Shown piece after piece: positions 12,396 to 20,443 of a stretch of DNA of 64,000 nucleotides. This stretch comes from Actinomycetota bacterium. Lineage in GTDB: Bacteria; Actinomycetota; UBA4738; HRBIN12. Under the pieces are notes generated by a model that did no database searches, was not told the DNA's origin, and saw only the letters and a list, made by a program, of their open reading frames with translations. The position numbers and the translations under genes are program-made. Numbering within the stretch: the stretch's first letter is position 1; each line of letters starts with the position of its first letter. The stretch spans positions 128,922 through 192,921 of the forward strand of contig BPGL01000001.1 in NCBI GenBank assembly GCA_026003015.1, given 5' to 3'.

Positions 12396-13994
12396 ATGCG
12401 CGTCCTGGTCACGGAGCCGCTGTCCGAGCAGGGGCTCGAGCTGCTGCGCAGGGACTTCCAGGTCGACGTGCGCCTCGATCTCGCGTCGCAGGGCCTTGCC
12501 GAGGCGATCGGCGATTACCACGCGCTCATCATCCGGAGCGCCACGCGCGTCACGGCCGACGTGCTCGAGCGAGCGGGGGAGCTCCGCGTGATCGCACGGG
12601 CCGGGATCGGGCTCGACAACGTGGATCTCGACGCGGCGACGCGACGCGGGGTGATGGTCGTCAACGCGCCGCAGTCCAACGTGATCTCGGCCGCGGAGCA
12701 CACGATGGCGCTGCTGCTCGCCCAAGCGCGCAACATCCCGCAGGCGCACGCCGCCCTCGTGGCCGGGTCGTGGGAGCGCTCCCGCTTCGAGGGGGTGGAG
12801 CTCGCAGGCAAGACGATCGGGCTCGTCGGGTTGGGTCGCGTGGGGACGCTCGTCGCGCAGCGCGCGGCGGCCTTCGGCATGCGGGTGATCGCCTACGACC
12901 CGTTCGTGTCGGTCGATCGAGCGCGGGAGGTGGGCGCCGAGATGATGCCGACGCTCGAGGCGCTCCTCGTCCAGTCGGACTTCGTGAGCATCCACCTCCC
13001 CCGCACGCCTGAGACCGAGGGGCTGATCGGCGAGCGTGAGCTCGGGATGATGAGGCCCGACGCGCGCCTCGTGAACACCGCGCGCGGGGGGATCGTCGAC
13101 GAGGAGGCGCTCGCGAAGGCCGTGGAGGGTGGCCGGCTCGGCGGGGCGGCGATCGACGTGTTCGCGGTCGAGCCGACGACCGACTCGCCCCTGTTCGGCC
13201 ACCCTCGGGTCGTCGTCACCCCGCACCTGGGTGCCTCCACGCGCGAGGCGCAGGACAAGGCGGGCATCACGGTCGCCGAGATGGTGCGGCTCGCCCTCAA
13301 GGGGGAGTTCGTCCCCTACGCGGTGAACGTGCTCGCCGGGGCGGAGGTCAGCGAGCTCGTGCGCCCGTTCGTGCCGTTCGCGGAGCGGCTCGGCGCGATG
13401 ACCGCCGGCCTGGCCGGGGGCGGGGTGCGCTCGATCGTGGCGACCTACCTCGGTCGCGTCGCCGAGGTCGACACCCGCGTCCTCACGCTGGCGGTCCTCA
13501 AGGGGATCCTGGCACGCTCGGTCCACGAGCCCGTCTCGTTCGTCAACGCGCCGATCCTGGCTCGCGAGCGCGGGATCTCGGTCAGCGAGACGCGCTCGAC
13601 CGTGTCGCAGGACTACGTGTCGCTCCTCGGGGTTCGCGCCGAGACCGACGCGGGCGTCGTGACGCTCGAGGGGACGATCATCGGGCGAAGCGCCGAGCGG
13701 GTGGTGCGCGTGAACGACTTCGACATCGAGGTGGCGCCCGCGCCGAACATGGTGTTCTTCACCTACGAGGACCGCCCCGGCGTGATCGGGACCGTCGGCA
13801 CGGTGCTGGGGGAGCACGGGATCAACATCGCCACGATGGACGTCGGGCGACGGGCGACCGACGGCGAGATGGAGGCGCTGATGTGCCTCACGGTGGACAC
13901 GCCCGTGCCTGCGGAGGTCCTGCGGCGGATCGCCGAGACGATCCGGGCCCACCAGGTTCGGGCGTTCTCGCTCGCGCCGGAGCCCCGCCACTGA
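12396..13994 (+). CDS. serA: D-3-phosphoglycerate dehydrogenase
   Basis: First committed step of serine synthesis, oxidising 3-phosphoglycerate with NAD+. 532 residues, the long form with an intervening allosteric-substrate-binding domain and a C-terminal ACT domain. The Rossmann motif is GLVGLGRVGTLVAQ; RTPETEGLIG and the DEEAL...DVFAVEP and HLGAST motifs (catalytic His) follow. The ACT domain (about 455-530) includes RPGVIGTVGTVLGEHGINIATMDVGR and probably mediates feedback by serine. The mycobacterial enzyme has the same long organisation. Confidence 0.96.
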   Translation: MRVLVTEPLSEQGLELLRRDFQVDVRLDLASQGLAEAIGDYHALIIRSATRVTADVLERAGELRVIARAGIGLDNVDLDAATRRGVMVVNAPQSNVISAAEHTMALLLAQARNIPQAHAALVAGSWERSRFEGVELAGKTIGLVGLGRVGTLVAQRAAAFGMRVIAYDPFVSVDRAREVGAEMMPTLEALLVQSDFVSIHLPRTPETEGLIGERELGMMRPDARLVNTARGGIVDEEALAKAVEGGRLGGAAIDVFAVEPTTDSPLFGHPRVVVTPHLGASTREAQDKAGITVAEMVRLALKGEFVPYAVNVLAGAEVSELVRPFVPFAERLGAMTAGLAGGGVRSIVATYLGRVAEVDTRVLTLAVLKGILARSVHEPVSFVNAPILARERGISVSETRSTVSQDYVSLLGVRAETDAGVVTLEGTIIGRSAERVVRVNDFDIEVAPAPNMVFFTYEDRPGVIGTVGTVLGEHGINIATMDVGRRATDGEMEALMCLTVDTPVPAEVLRRIAETIRAHQVRAFSLAPEPRH

Positions 13995-14006
13995 ACATCG
14001 GTTCAG
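13991..14006. promoter_or_regulatory. Palindromic operator 1 upstream of the FAD oxidoreductase
   Basis: CTGAACATCGGTTCAG: 6-bp arms CTGAAC/GTTCAG around a 4-bp spacer. A second, slightly degenerate copy lies 66 bp downstream inside the promoter. The layout suits a TetR- or GntR-like dimeric repressor; no such regulator gene is adjacent. Confidence 0.6.
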
Positions 14007-14051
14007 CCAGGAACGGAGCGCCTGGGCCGTCCGCTCCCGGTACCTGGCCGC

Positions 14052-14081
14052 TTGCGCTGAACAGTCATTCAGGCGTAGGCT
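14052..14081 (+). promoter_or_regulatory. Promoter (TTGCGC-18-TAGGCT) with internal operator 2
   Basis: TTGCGC (14052-14057), 18-bp spacer, TAGGCT (14076-14081), then the GTG start 7 nt later. The palindrome CTGAACAGTCATTCAG (14057-14072) fills the spacer, so a bound dimer would block RNA polymerase. Confidence 0.6.
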
Positions 14082-14088
14082 CGCGGCG

Positions 14089-15690
14089 GTGGCTGGGGAC
14101 TACGACGCGATCGTCGTGGGCGGGGGGCACAACGGCCTCGTGGCCGGCGCGCTGCTCGCCCGGCGGGGCGCGCGCGTCGTCGTGCTCGAGGCGCGGGACA
14201 AGCTCGGCGGCGCCGCCGACACGTCGAGCCCCTGGCCCGGCTTCAAGGTGACGACCCTCAGCTACGTGGTGAGCCTGATGCCGGACACGATCGTGCAAAC
14301 CCTCGAGCTCGAGCGCCACGGCTACCGGGCGGTCCCGACCGGGCCGTACTTCGTCCCCTTCCCCGACGGCCGCTCCATCGTGCTGTACGACGACGACCCG
14401 CGGGCCAACCGAGACGCCTTCGCTCAGTTCTCTCGGCGCGACGCCGAGGCGCTCGAGCGATGGGAGGCCTGGATCGGCGGCGTCGCCGACGTCCTCGGGC
14501 CGCTGCTCATGACGACGCCGCCGCGGCTCGGCTCACGCCGACCGACCGACCTGGCCGAGCAGCTGCGTCTGGCCTGGCGCCTCCGGGGACTCGACGTCGG
14601 GGGGGTGGCCGACGTGTGGCGACTGCTCACGATGTCGATCGCCGACCTGCTGGACCGGTTCTTCGAGTCCGAGCAGGTGAAGACCGTGATGGCGCTGAAC
14701 GGCCTGATCGGGACCTGGGCGGGTCCCCATGAGCCGGGGACCGCCTACGTGATGGCCCACCACTCGGTCGGCGACGTCGGCTCGGGCCACGTGGGGGCGT
14801 GGGCGACGCCGATCGGCGGGATGGGCGCCGTCGCGGACGCGATCGCCTCGAGCGCCCGGGCGGCGGGCTGCGAGCTGCGCACCGAGGCTCCCGTCGCACG
14901 CATCTTGACGGCCGGGGGTCGGGTCGTCGGCGTCGCGTTGGTCTCGGGGGAGGAGCTTCGCGCGCCCCTCGTGGTGGCGGCGACCCACCCGGCGATCACC
15001 TTCCTGCGGCAGCTGGACCCCGAGGAGCTCCCCCCGACCTTCGTCGAGGACATCCGGCGGTGGCGTTCCCGTTCGGGCGTGGTGAAGATCAACCTCGCCC
15101 TCGACCGCGCCCCGGTGTTCACCGCGAAGCCGGACCAGGCGGACCTGACGGGGGGCTTCGAGCTCGCGGGCTCGATCGAGCAGCTGCAGACGGCGTTCGA
15201 GCAGGCGCGGCGCGGCGAGCCGGCGACGCTTCCGTTCAGCGACGGATGCATGCCGAGCTTCGTCGACCCGACCCTCGCGCCCGAGGGCAAGCACGTCGTG
15301 TCGCTGTTCACGCAGTGGTGTCCGGCGAGCTGGGCGGACGACCCGGACCCGGCGGCCCTGGAGGCCTACGCGCACCGTGTGATCGACGGCTACGACGAGC
15401 TGGCGCCCGGGTTCAAGGACTCGATCCTGCACATGCAGGTCCTGGGTCCCCACGAGATGCAGGCGGGCTGGGGGCTCGTCGGGGGCAACATCTTCCACGG
15501 GGAGCTCGCCGCGGACCAGCTGTTCAGCATGCGCCCCGCCCCCGGCTACGCGGACTACCGCACGCCCGTGCGGGGCCTGTACCAGTGCTCGAGCGCGACG
15601 CACGGCGGCGGAGGGGTGAGCGGCATCCCGGCCTGGAACTGCGTGCGCGAGATCGTCCGCGACGCGCGCGCTCGCGGATGGCGGAGGTGA
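14089..15690 (+). CDS. FAD-dependent oxidoreductase (phytoene desaturase-like/PYROXD2-like)
   Basis: 533-residue flavoprotein. The N-terminal dinucleotide-binding motif is IVVGGGHNGLVAGALLARRG, followed by VVLEARDKLGGAADT, as in the phytoene-dehydrogenase-related NAD(P)/FAD oxidoreductases. The C-terminal part has GLYQCSSATHGGGGVSGIPAWN, the FAD-contacting end of this family. The substrate is unknown; no carotenoid genes are nearby. It is followed after 2 nt by a DmdA/GcvT-like folate enzyme, which suggests an oxidation-plus-demethylation pathway. The start is a leaderless GTG behind the operator-bearing promoter. Confidence 0.83.
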   Translation: MAGDYDAIVVGGGHNGLVAGALLARRGARVVVLEARDKLGGAADTSSPWPGFKVTTLSYVVSLMPDTIVQTLELERHGYRAVPTGPYFVPFPDGRSIVLYDDDPRANRDAFAQFSRRDAEALERWEAWIGGVADVLGPLLMTTPPRLGSRRPTDLAEQLRLAWRLRGLDVGGVADVWRLLTMSIADLLDRFFESEQVKTVMALNGLIGTWAGPHEPGTAYVMAHHSVGDVGSGHVGAWATPIGGMGAVADAIASSARAAGCELRTEAPVARILTAGGRVVGVALVSGEELRAPLVVAATHPAITFLRQLDPEELPPTFVEDIRRWRSRSGVVKINLALDRAPVFTAKPDQADLTGGFELAGSIEQLQTAFEQARRGEPATLPFSDGCMPSFVDPTLAPEGKHVVSLFTQWCPASWADDPDPAALEAYAHRVIDGYDELAPGFKDSILHMQVLGPHEMQAGWGLVGGNIFHGELAADQLFSMRPAPGYADYRTPVRGLYQCSSATHGGGGVSGIPAWNCVREIVRDARARGWRR

Positions 15691-15692
15691 CG

Positions 15693-16856
15693 ATGGGCAA
15701 CGCCGAGCGGGAGAACCGGTGGTTCAAGTTCTACTTCGCGAGCTGGTACCGCAAGTCGCCGTACTTCCAGCGAACCGTCGAGGCCGGGTGCACGAGCTGG
15801 GATCTCTACAACCACATGCTGATCCCCACGCTGTACGACGACGACGTCGCGGAGTACTGGCACCTGCTCGAGCACGTGGCCCTGTGGGACGTCGCGGTCG
15901 AGCGGCAGGTCGAGATCCGCGGTCCGGACGCCCTGCGCTTCACCCAGCTGCTCACCCCGCGGGACCTCTCGGGTCTCGAGGTGGGGCAGTGCCGCTACGT
16001 CGTGCTGTGCGCGCCGGACGGCGGCATCGTGAACGACCCCGTCTTGCTGCGACTGGCCGAGGACCACATCTGGCTGTCGATCGCCGATTCCGACGCCCTC
16101 CTGTACGCGCTCGGCGTCCAGGCGTTCGCCGGGCTCGACGTCGAGATCCGAGAGCCGGACGTCTCGCCGCTCCAGGTCCAGGGCCCGAAGTCGAAACCGC
16201 TGGTCCGCAAGCTGTTCGGCGAGGAGGTCGCGAGCCTTCGCTACTACCGCTGCGCGCACGCGGAGCTCGACGGGATCCCGCTCGTCGTCTCGCGCACGGG
16301 TTGGACCGGCGAGGTCGGCTACGAGCTCTACCTGCGCGACTCCTCGCGAGGGCTCGACCTGTGGGACGCCGTGATGGAGGCCGGCCGTGAGTTCCAGATC
16401 CGGGCCACCGCCCCGAGCGACCAGCGTCGGATGGAGGCCGGGATCTTCAACTACGGCAACGACATGGACATCACGAACAACCCCTTCGAGGTCACCGGCC
16501 TGGAGCGCCTCGTCGAGCTCGACAACGACAACGAGGTGATCGCGCGCGCGGCGCTCGAGCGGATCCGAGCCGAGGGGGTCCGCCGCAAGCTCGTCGGCGT
16601 GCGGATCGAGGGGCCGCCTCTGGGGATGTGGCTGGAGGACTTCTGGCCCGTGCGAGCCGGCGATCGGGTCGTCGGCAGGCTGACGAGCGCGTCGCACTCG
16701 CCGCGGCTGGGGATCAACATGGGCTACGCGTGGGTCCCGATCGAGCTCGCGGCCCTCGGGACGCCGCTGGTGATCGCCTCGCCCGACGGCCCGATGGACG
16801 CCGAGGTCGTGCCGCTGCCCTTCTGGGACCCCGGGAAGCAGATCCCGCGTTCCTGA
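15693..16856 (+). CDS. DmdA/GcvT-like aminomethyltransferase family protein (folate-dependent demethylase)
   Basis: 387 residues. Members transfer a methyl or methylene group to tetrahydrofolate. Its pattern is closer to DMSP demethylase DmdA than to glycine-cleavage T protein: YNHMLIPT near residue 40, WDVAVERQVEI, DVSPLQVQGP, the RTGWTGEVGYELYL segment, and EAGIFNYGNDMDITNNP. Real substrate unproven. The ATG at 15693 was chosen because GGAGGT lies 4 nt upstream and it starts 2 nt after the preceding stop; an in-frame ATG at 15678 is inside that gene. A close paralogue lies at 19162-20322. Confidence 0.82.
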   Translation: MGNAERENRWFKFYFASWYRKSPYFQRTVEAGCTSWDLYNHMLIPTLYDDDVAEYWHLLEHVALWDVAVERQVEIRGPDALRFTQLLTPRDLSGLEVGQCRYVVLCAPDGGIVNDPVLLRLAEDHIWLSIADSDALLYALGVQAFAGLDVEIREPDVSPLQVQGPKSKPLVRKLFGEEVASLRYYRCAHAELDGIPLVVSRTGWTGEVGYELYLRDSSRGLDLWDAVMEAGREFQIRATAPSDQRRMEAGIFNYGNDMDITNNPFEVTGLERLVELDNDNEVIARAALERIRAEGVRRKLVGVRIEGPPLGMWLEDFWPVRAGDRVVGRLTSASHSPRLGINMGYAWVPIELAALGTPLVIASPDGPMDAEVVPLPFWDPGKQIPRS

Positions 16857-16871
16857 GGGCCTCCGACGGGG

Positions 16872-16877
16872 CATCAT
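16872..16877 (+). promoter_or_regulatory. Putative -10 (CATCAT) of yqgE
   Basis: CATCAT sits 6 nt before the GTG start. The same 15-nt context, CATCATnGAGGGGTG, recurs at the phosphoribosyltransferase gene (58598-58612). Confidence 0.4.
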
Positions 16878-16883
16878 GGAGGG

Positions 16884-17426
16884 GTGGACAGGCTCACCGG
16901 CAAGCTGCTCGTGGCCAACGCCTCGCTCGTCGACCCGAACTTCCGCCGGACGATCGTGCTCGTCGGCCACCACGACGAGGACGGAGCGGTCGGGGTGGTC
17001 CTCAACCGCGCGCTCGGCGTCCCCGTCGCCGAGGCGATCCCGCCGCTCGCCGGCCTCGTCGCTCCGGGGGAGCCCGTGTTCCGCGGGGGGCCGGTCCAGC
17101 CGGAGGCGGCCGTCGTCCTGGCCGAGTTCGACGATCCGGTCCGAGCGGGCGTGCTGGCGTTCGACCACGTCGGGTTCCTGCCCGACGAAGCCGACGACGA
17201 GGTGGTCGCCTCGGTCCGCCGAGCACGCGTGTTCGCGGGCTACGCCGGCTGGGGGCCGGGGCAGCTCGAGAGCGAGCTCGCGGAAGACGCCTGGCTCGTC
17301 ACGGCGGCGCGGACCGAGGACGTGTTCCACGACGACGCCGAGCGGCTCTGGCGCGAGGTCGTCGACCGTCTCGGGCCCGAGCGCCGGTTCCTGCGGACGT
17401 TGCCCGTCGACCCCGCGCTGAACTGA
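16884..17426 (+). CDS. YqgE/AlgH family protein (UPF0301)
   Basis: 180 residues, the usual family length. It begins with TGKLLVANASLVDPNFRRTIVL, matches the conserved GVVLNR and VFRGGPVQ segments, and has VFAGYAGWGPGQLESEL near residue 115. The function of the family is not settled. The GTG start follows a CATCAT element with almost no leader. It ends 11 bp before the 3' end of the convergent histidine kinase. Confidence 0.93.
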   Translation: MDRLTGKLLVANASLVDPNFRRTIVLVGHHDEDGAVGVVLNRALGVPVAEAIPPLAGLVAPGEPVFRGGPVQPEAAVVLAEFDDPVRAGVLAFDHVGFLPDEADDEVVASVRRARVFAGYAGWGPGQLESELAEDAWLVTAARTEDVFHDDAERLWREVVDRLGPERRFLRTLPVDPALN

Positions 17427-17437
17427 CCAGGGGAGGC

Positions 17438-19057
17438 TCAGTCCGGAGCCGCCCGACGTCCCGGGAGCCACACGCGGAACGACGCGCCGCCGCCGGGCCG
17501 CTCCTCGACCCAGGCCCGCCCGCCGTGGAGCTGCGCGAACCGCGCGACGAGCGACAGGCCGATCCCGGAGCCCGGCGATTGGGGGTTCGCGCTCGGGCCC
17601 CGCGCGAAGGGGTCGAACACCCGTTCACCGAGTTCGCGGGGCACCCCGGGCCCGTCGTCCTCCACGACGAGGATCGCGCCGCCCCGCGCGTCGGGCAGCA
17701 AGCGGACCCACAGGTGCGTCCCCCGCGGGGTGTGGCGTACCACGTTCGTGACGAGGTTCTCGACGATCCGATCCACCATGGCGCGGTCGACCGGGACGCG
17801 CAGCGGGGCGAGGTCGAGCTCGAGCGGATGATCGGAGCCGAGCTCGAGCCGGTCGACGCACTCGGCGACGAGCTCGTCGAGCGACTCCTCGCGAACCCTC
17901 GGCTCGGTGACGCCGCGCCGGAGCCGGTCGAGGTCGAGCAGGTCGTCCACGAGCGCGGCGAGGCGGCGGGCGCCCGCCGCGAGGCTCCGGAGAAGCTCCC
18001 GGCGCTCCTCGGCGGCCAGCGCGACCTCGCCCTCCTGCTCGAGGGTCACGGCGATCCCCAGGATCGTCGCGAGCGGGGTCCGGAGGTCGTGCGAGACGGC
18101 CGTGAGGAACGTGTCCTTGAGCTCGTCGGCCTCCCGCAGGCGCTCGGCCGCGCGGCGTTCGAGCTCGAGAGCCTGGCGCAGGTCGTCCTCGGCGCGCCTG
18201 CGGTCGGTGATGTCGAACATCACGCCCTGCCAGCACAGCGGCCGTCCCTGGTCGTCGCGCACGAGCCGGGCCTCGTCGTGGACCCACACGACGTCCCCGT
18301 CGGGACGGACCAGGCGGTACTCGATCCGGAACGGTTCGCCGGTGCGGTCGACCTCGTCGGCCGCCCGAAGCGCCGCCTCGCGGTCCTCCGGGTGCAGGGC
18401 GCGTACCCACCAGTCCGGCTGGGTCGTGGCCTGCTCGGGGGTGATCCCCAGGAGGGTCTCGATGTAGGGGCTCACGTACTGCGAGGCGATCGGCTCGCGC
18501 CCGACCGGGTCGACGTACACGACCGCCGGAACCTGGTCGAGGAGCGTCTGGAATCGCGACACGGTCTCGCGGAGCTCCTGCTCCAGGCGCTTCTCGCCGG
18601 AGACGTCCGTGAACACCCCGAGCCAGTGGCCGGGCTGGTCACCGGCGGGAGGGACGTAGACGGCCTGGTCGCGCAGCCACACGGTCCGCCCGTCAGCCGC
18701 CCGCATGCGGAACTCCTCGTCGAAGGGCTCCTTCGTCGCGTCCGCGTGGGCCTCGGCCTCGAGGATCCGGTCGCGGTCCTCGTCGTGCATCAGCGAGATC
18801 CAGGTCGGGCGGTCGAGGTGCTCCACCGGGTAGCCGAGCAGCTGCTCGATCCGCGGGCTGAGGTAGGTGACCTGGCCGGGCGGCGCGTCGACCTGGACGT
18901 AGGCGACGGCCGGGATCCGCTCGATGAGCCAGCGGTAGCGCTCGGGCCCCCCCAGGGTCGCGGTGGGGCTCGCCGGCGGGCCGCCGGTCTCGGGCCATGG
19001 ACCCCCGGGGTGCTCGAACCCGTCCATCGATGCCGTCCTTGGAACCATCATCGTCAC
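17438..19057 (-). CDS. Cytoplasmic sensor histidine kinase with two PAS domains (orphan)
   Basis: 539 residues with no transmembrane segment. PAS 1 (about 40-160) and PAS 2 with its PAC segment (about 165-290) each carry the GYP/GIT...W...HPEDR-type pattern. HisKA follows with the phospho-acceptor His in SHDLRTPL, then HATPase with the N-box NLVTN, the G1 box DDGPGVP and GSGIGLSL. No response-regulator gene is adjacent, so the partner is unknown. The gene is divergent from the DmdA-like pseudogene. The GTG start is tentative because no ribosome-binding site is clear. Confidence 0.9.
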   Translation of the reverse strand: MTMMVPRTASMDGFEHPGGPWPETGGPPASPTATLGGPERYRWLIERIPAVAYVQVDAPPGQVTYLSPRIEQLLGYPVEHLDRPTWISLMHDEDRDRILEAEAHADATKEPFDEEFRMRAADGRTVWLRDQAVYVPPAGDQPGHWLGVFTDVSGEKRLEQELRETVSRFQTLLDQVPAVVYVDPVGREPIASQYVSPYIETLLGITPEQATTQPDWWVRALHPEDREAALRAADEVDRTGEPFRIEYRLVRPDGDVVWVHDEARLVRDDQGRPLCWQGVMFDITDRRRAEDDLRQALELERRAAERLREADELKDTFLTAVSHDLRTPLATILGIAVTLEQEGEVALAAEERRELLRSLAAGARRLAALVDDLLDLDRLRRGVTEPRVREESLDELVAECVDRLELGSDHPLELDLAPLRVPVDRAMVDRIVENLVTNVVRHTPRGTHLWVRLLPDARGGAILVVEDDGPGVPRELGERVFDPFARGPSANPQSPGSGIGLSLVARFAQLHGGRAWVEERPGGGASFRVWLPGRRAAPD

Positions 19058-19098
19058 ACAGGAGCGGCCGATGCAGCGCAGGTTGCGGGATCGACTGC

Positions 19099-19135
19099 TA
19101 GGCTCGCGGCGCCGGGCCGGCGGTGGGCCCGGCGC
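19099..19135 (+). promoter_or_regulatory. -10 (TAGGCT) followed by a 10-bp GC hairpin at the transcript 5' end
   Basis: TAGGCT at 19099-19104; the arms GCGCCGGGCC (19109-19118) and GGCCCGGCGC (19126-19135) are perfect complements with a 7-nt loop. The hairpin begins about where transcription should start, well before the AGGAGGGGG site at 19151. It could stabilise the 5' end or affect initiation. Confidence 0.5.
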
Positions 19136-19161
19136 GAGGCCCGGTGATCCAGGAGGGGGTC

Positions 19162-20322
19162 GTGAGCCCGGAGAGCTTCCCGTTCTTCGTCCAGCCCTGG
19201 TACCGCAAGTCGCCCTACTACGAGGCGACGAAGCGCCATGGGTGCCGAAGCTGGGGGCTGTACAACCACATGCTGTTGCCGACGCTCTACGACGACCCCG
19301 TGACCGAGTACCGGGCGTTGGTGGAGGCCGTGACGATCTGGGACGTGGCCGTTGAGCGGTGCATCGAGATCGCCGGCCCCGACGCGTTCGAGCTCACCAA
19401 CCTGATCACGTGTCGAGACCTCACGAAGGTCCGGGTGGGGCAGGCCCGCTACGTGCTGCTCACGGCGCCCTGGGGAGGGATCGTCAACGACCCCGTCCTG
19501 CTGCGCCTGGCAGAGGACCGCTTCTGGCTCGCGATCGCCGACTCCGACGCGCTGCTGTACGTGGCGGGCGTCGCGGCGGGCCGGGGGATGGACGTGCGCG
19601 TCCGCGAGACCGACGTCGCCCCGATGCAGGTCCAGGGACCCCGCTCGCGCGAGCTCGTGCGGGACCTGCTCGGCGAGGCGGTCGCCGACCTTCGCTACTA
19701 CTTCTGCGCCGAGGCTGGAGCTCGACGGCATCCCGCTCGTCGTCTCGCGGACCGGCTGGACCGGGGAGCTCGGCTACGAGCTGTACCTACAGGACCCGAC
19801 GCGAGGCGACGACCTGTTCGAGCGGGTGGTGGAGGCCGGCCGCCCCTACGGGGCGCGGGTGATCGCGCCGAGCGAGGCGCGCCGGATCGAGGCGGGGATC
19901 TTCAACTACGGCAGCGACATGCGGATCGAGGACACCCCCGCTGCACATCACCGGGCTCGAGCGCTTCGTCGAGCTCGATCAGGAGCAGGACTTCATCGGG
20001 CGTACGGTGCTCGAACGGCTCGCGGCCCAGGGCGTGGACCGCAAGCTCGTCGGGATCGAGATCGGCGGCGATCCGATGACCGACGAGGGCGCGCTGAACG
20101 AGTTCTGGCCCGTGCACGAGCCCGGGGGGCGATCGGATCGGGCGGGTCACGGCCGGTGCGTGGTCGCCGCGTCTGGAGCGCAACATCGGCTACGCGTGGG
20201 TGCCGATCGAGCGGACCGGGCCGGGGACCGAGCTCGAGGTCCGCTCGCCGGGGGGGCCGCGACCGGCGACGGTCGCACGGCTGCCGTTCGTCGACCCGGA
20301 CAAGCGGATCCCGGCTTCCTAG
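19162..20322 (+). pseudogene. DmdA/GcvT-like protein, second copy, broken by three +1 frameshifts
   Basis: Same family as 15693-16856 and readable end to end only if three single bases are removed. The reading frame shifts at about 19716 (GCTGG before the ELDGIP segment), at about 19934-19940 (CCCCCG before LHITGLERFVELD) and at about 20124-20129 (six Gs before GDRIGRVT). After each shift the protein again matches the intact paralogue, ending in DPDKRIPAS. The start GTG follows AGGAGGGGG. Either it is a recent pseudogene or the assembly has indel errors; two of the three sites are homopolymers. Confidence 0.85.
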
Positions 20323-20329
20323 CGGCCCG

Positions 20330-20358
20330 GCGAGCGACCGGGCAATGGCCGGGCTCGC
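20330..20358 (+). terminator. Possible terminator hairpin
   Basis: GCGAGC (20330-20335) pairs with GCTCGC (20353-20358), with an inner CCGG/CCGG helix, 8 nt after the stop of the preceding gene. There is no U-tract. Confidence 0.35.
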
Positions 20359-20385
20359 TCCGCTGCCGGGACCAGGGGCTTCCGG

Positions 20386-20391
20386 TATCCT
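20386..20391 (+). promoter_or_regulatory. -10 element (TATCCT) for ilvE
   Basis: TATCCT lies 52 nt upstream of the start codon; the GGAGGAGGG site at 20430-20438 follows, so a leader of about 45 nt is expected. Confidence 0.45.
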
Positions 20392-20443
20392 CCAGCTCAC
20401 CCCCGTCGCCGGGTGGGTGCGAACGCTTTGGAGGAGGGCCGCG

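Noticed and set aside
16628-19147. 839-codon plus-strand frame over yqgE and the histidine kinase
   Set aside because: No domain recognisable; antisense to a well-supported kinase.
20323-20443. T-box or leucine-type leader before ilvE
   Set aside because: No T-box core sequence and no leader peptide; only a weak hairpin likely belonging to the preceding gene.
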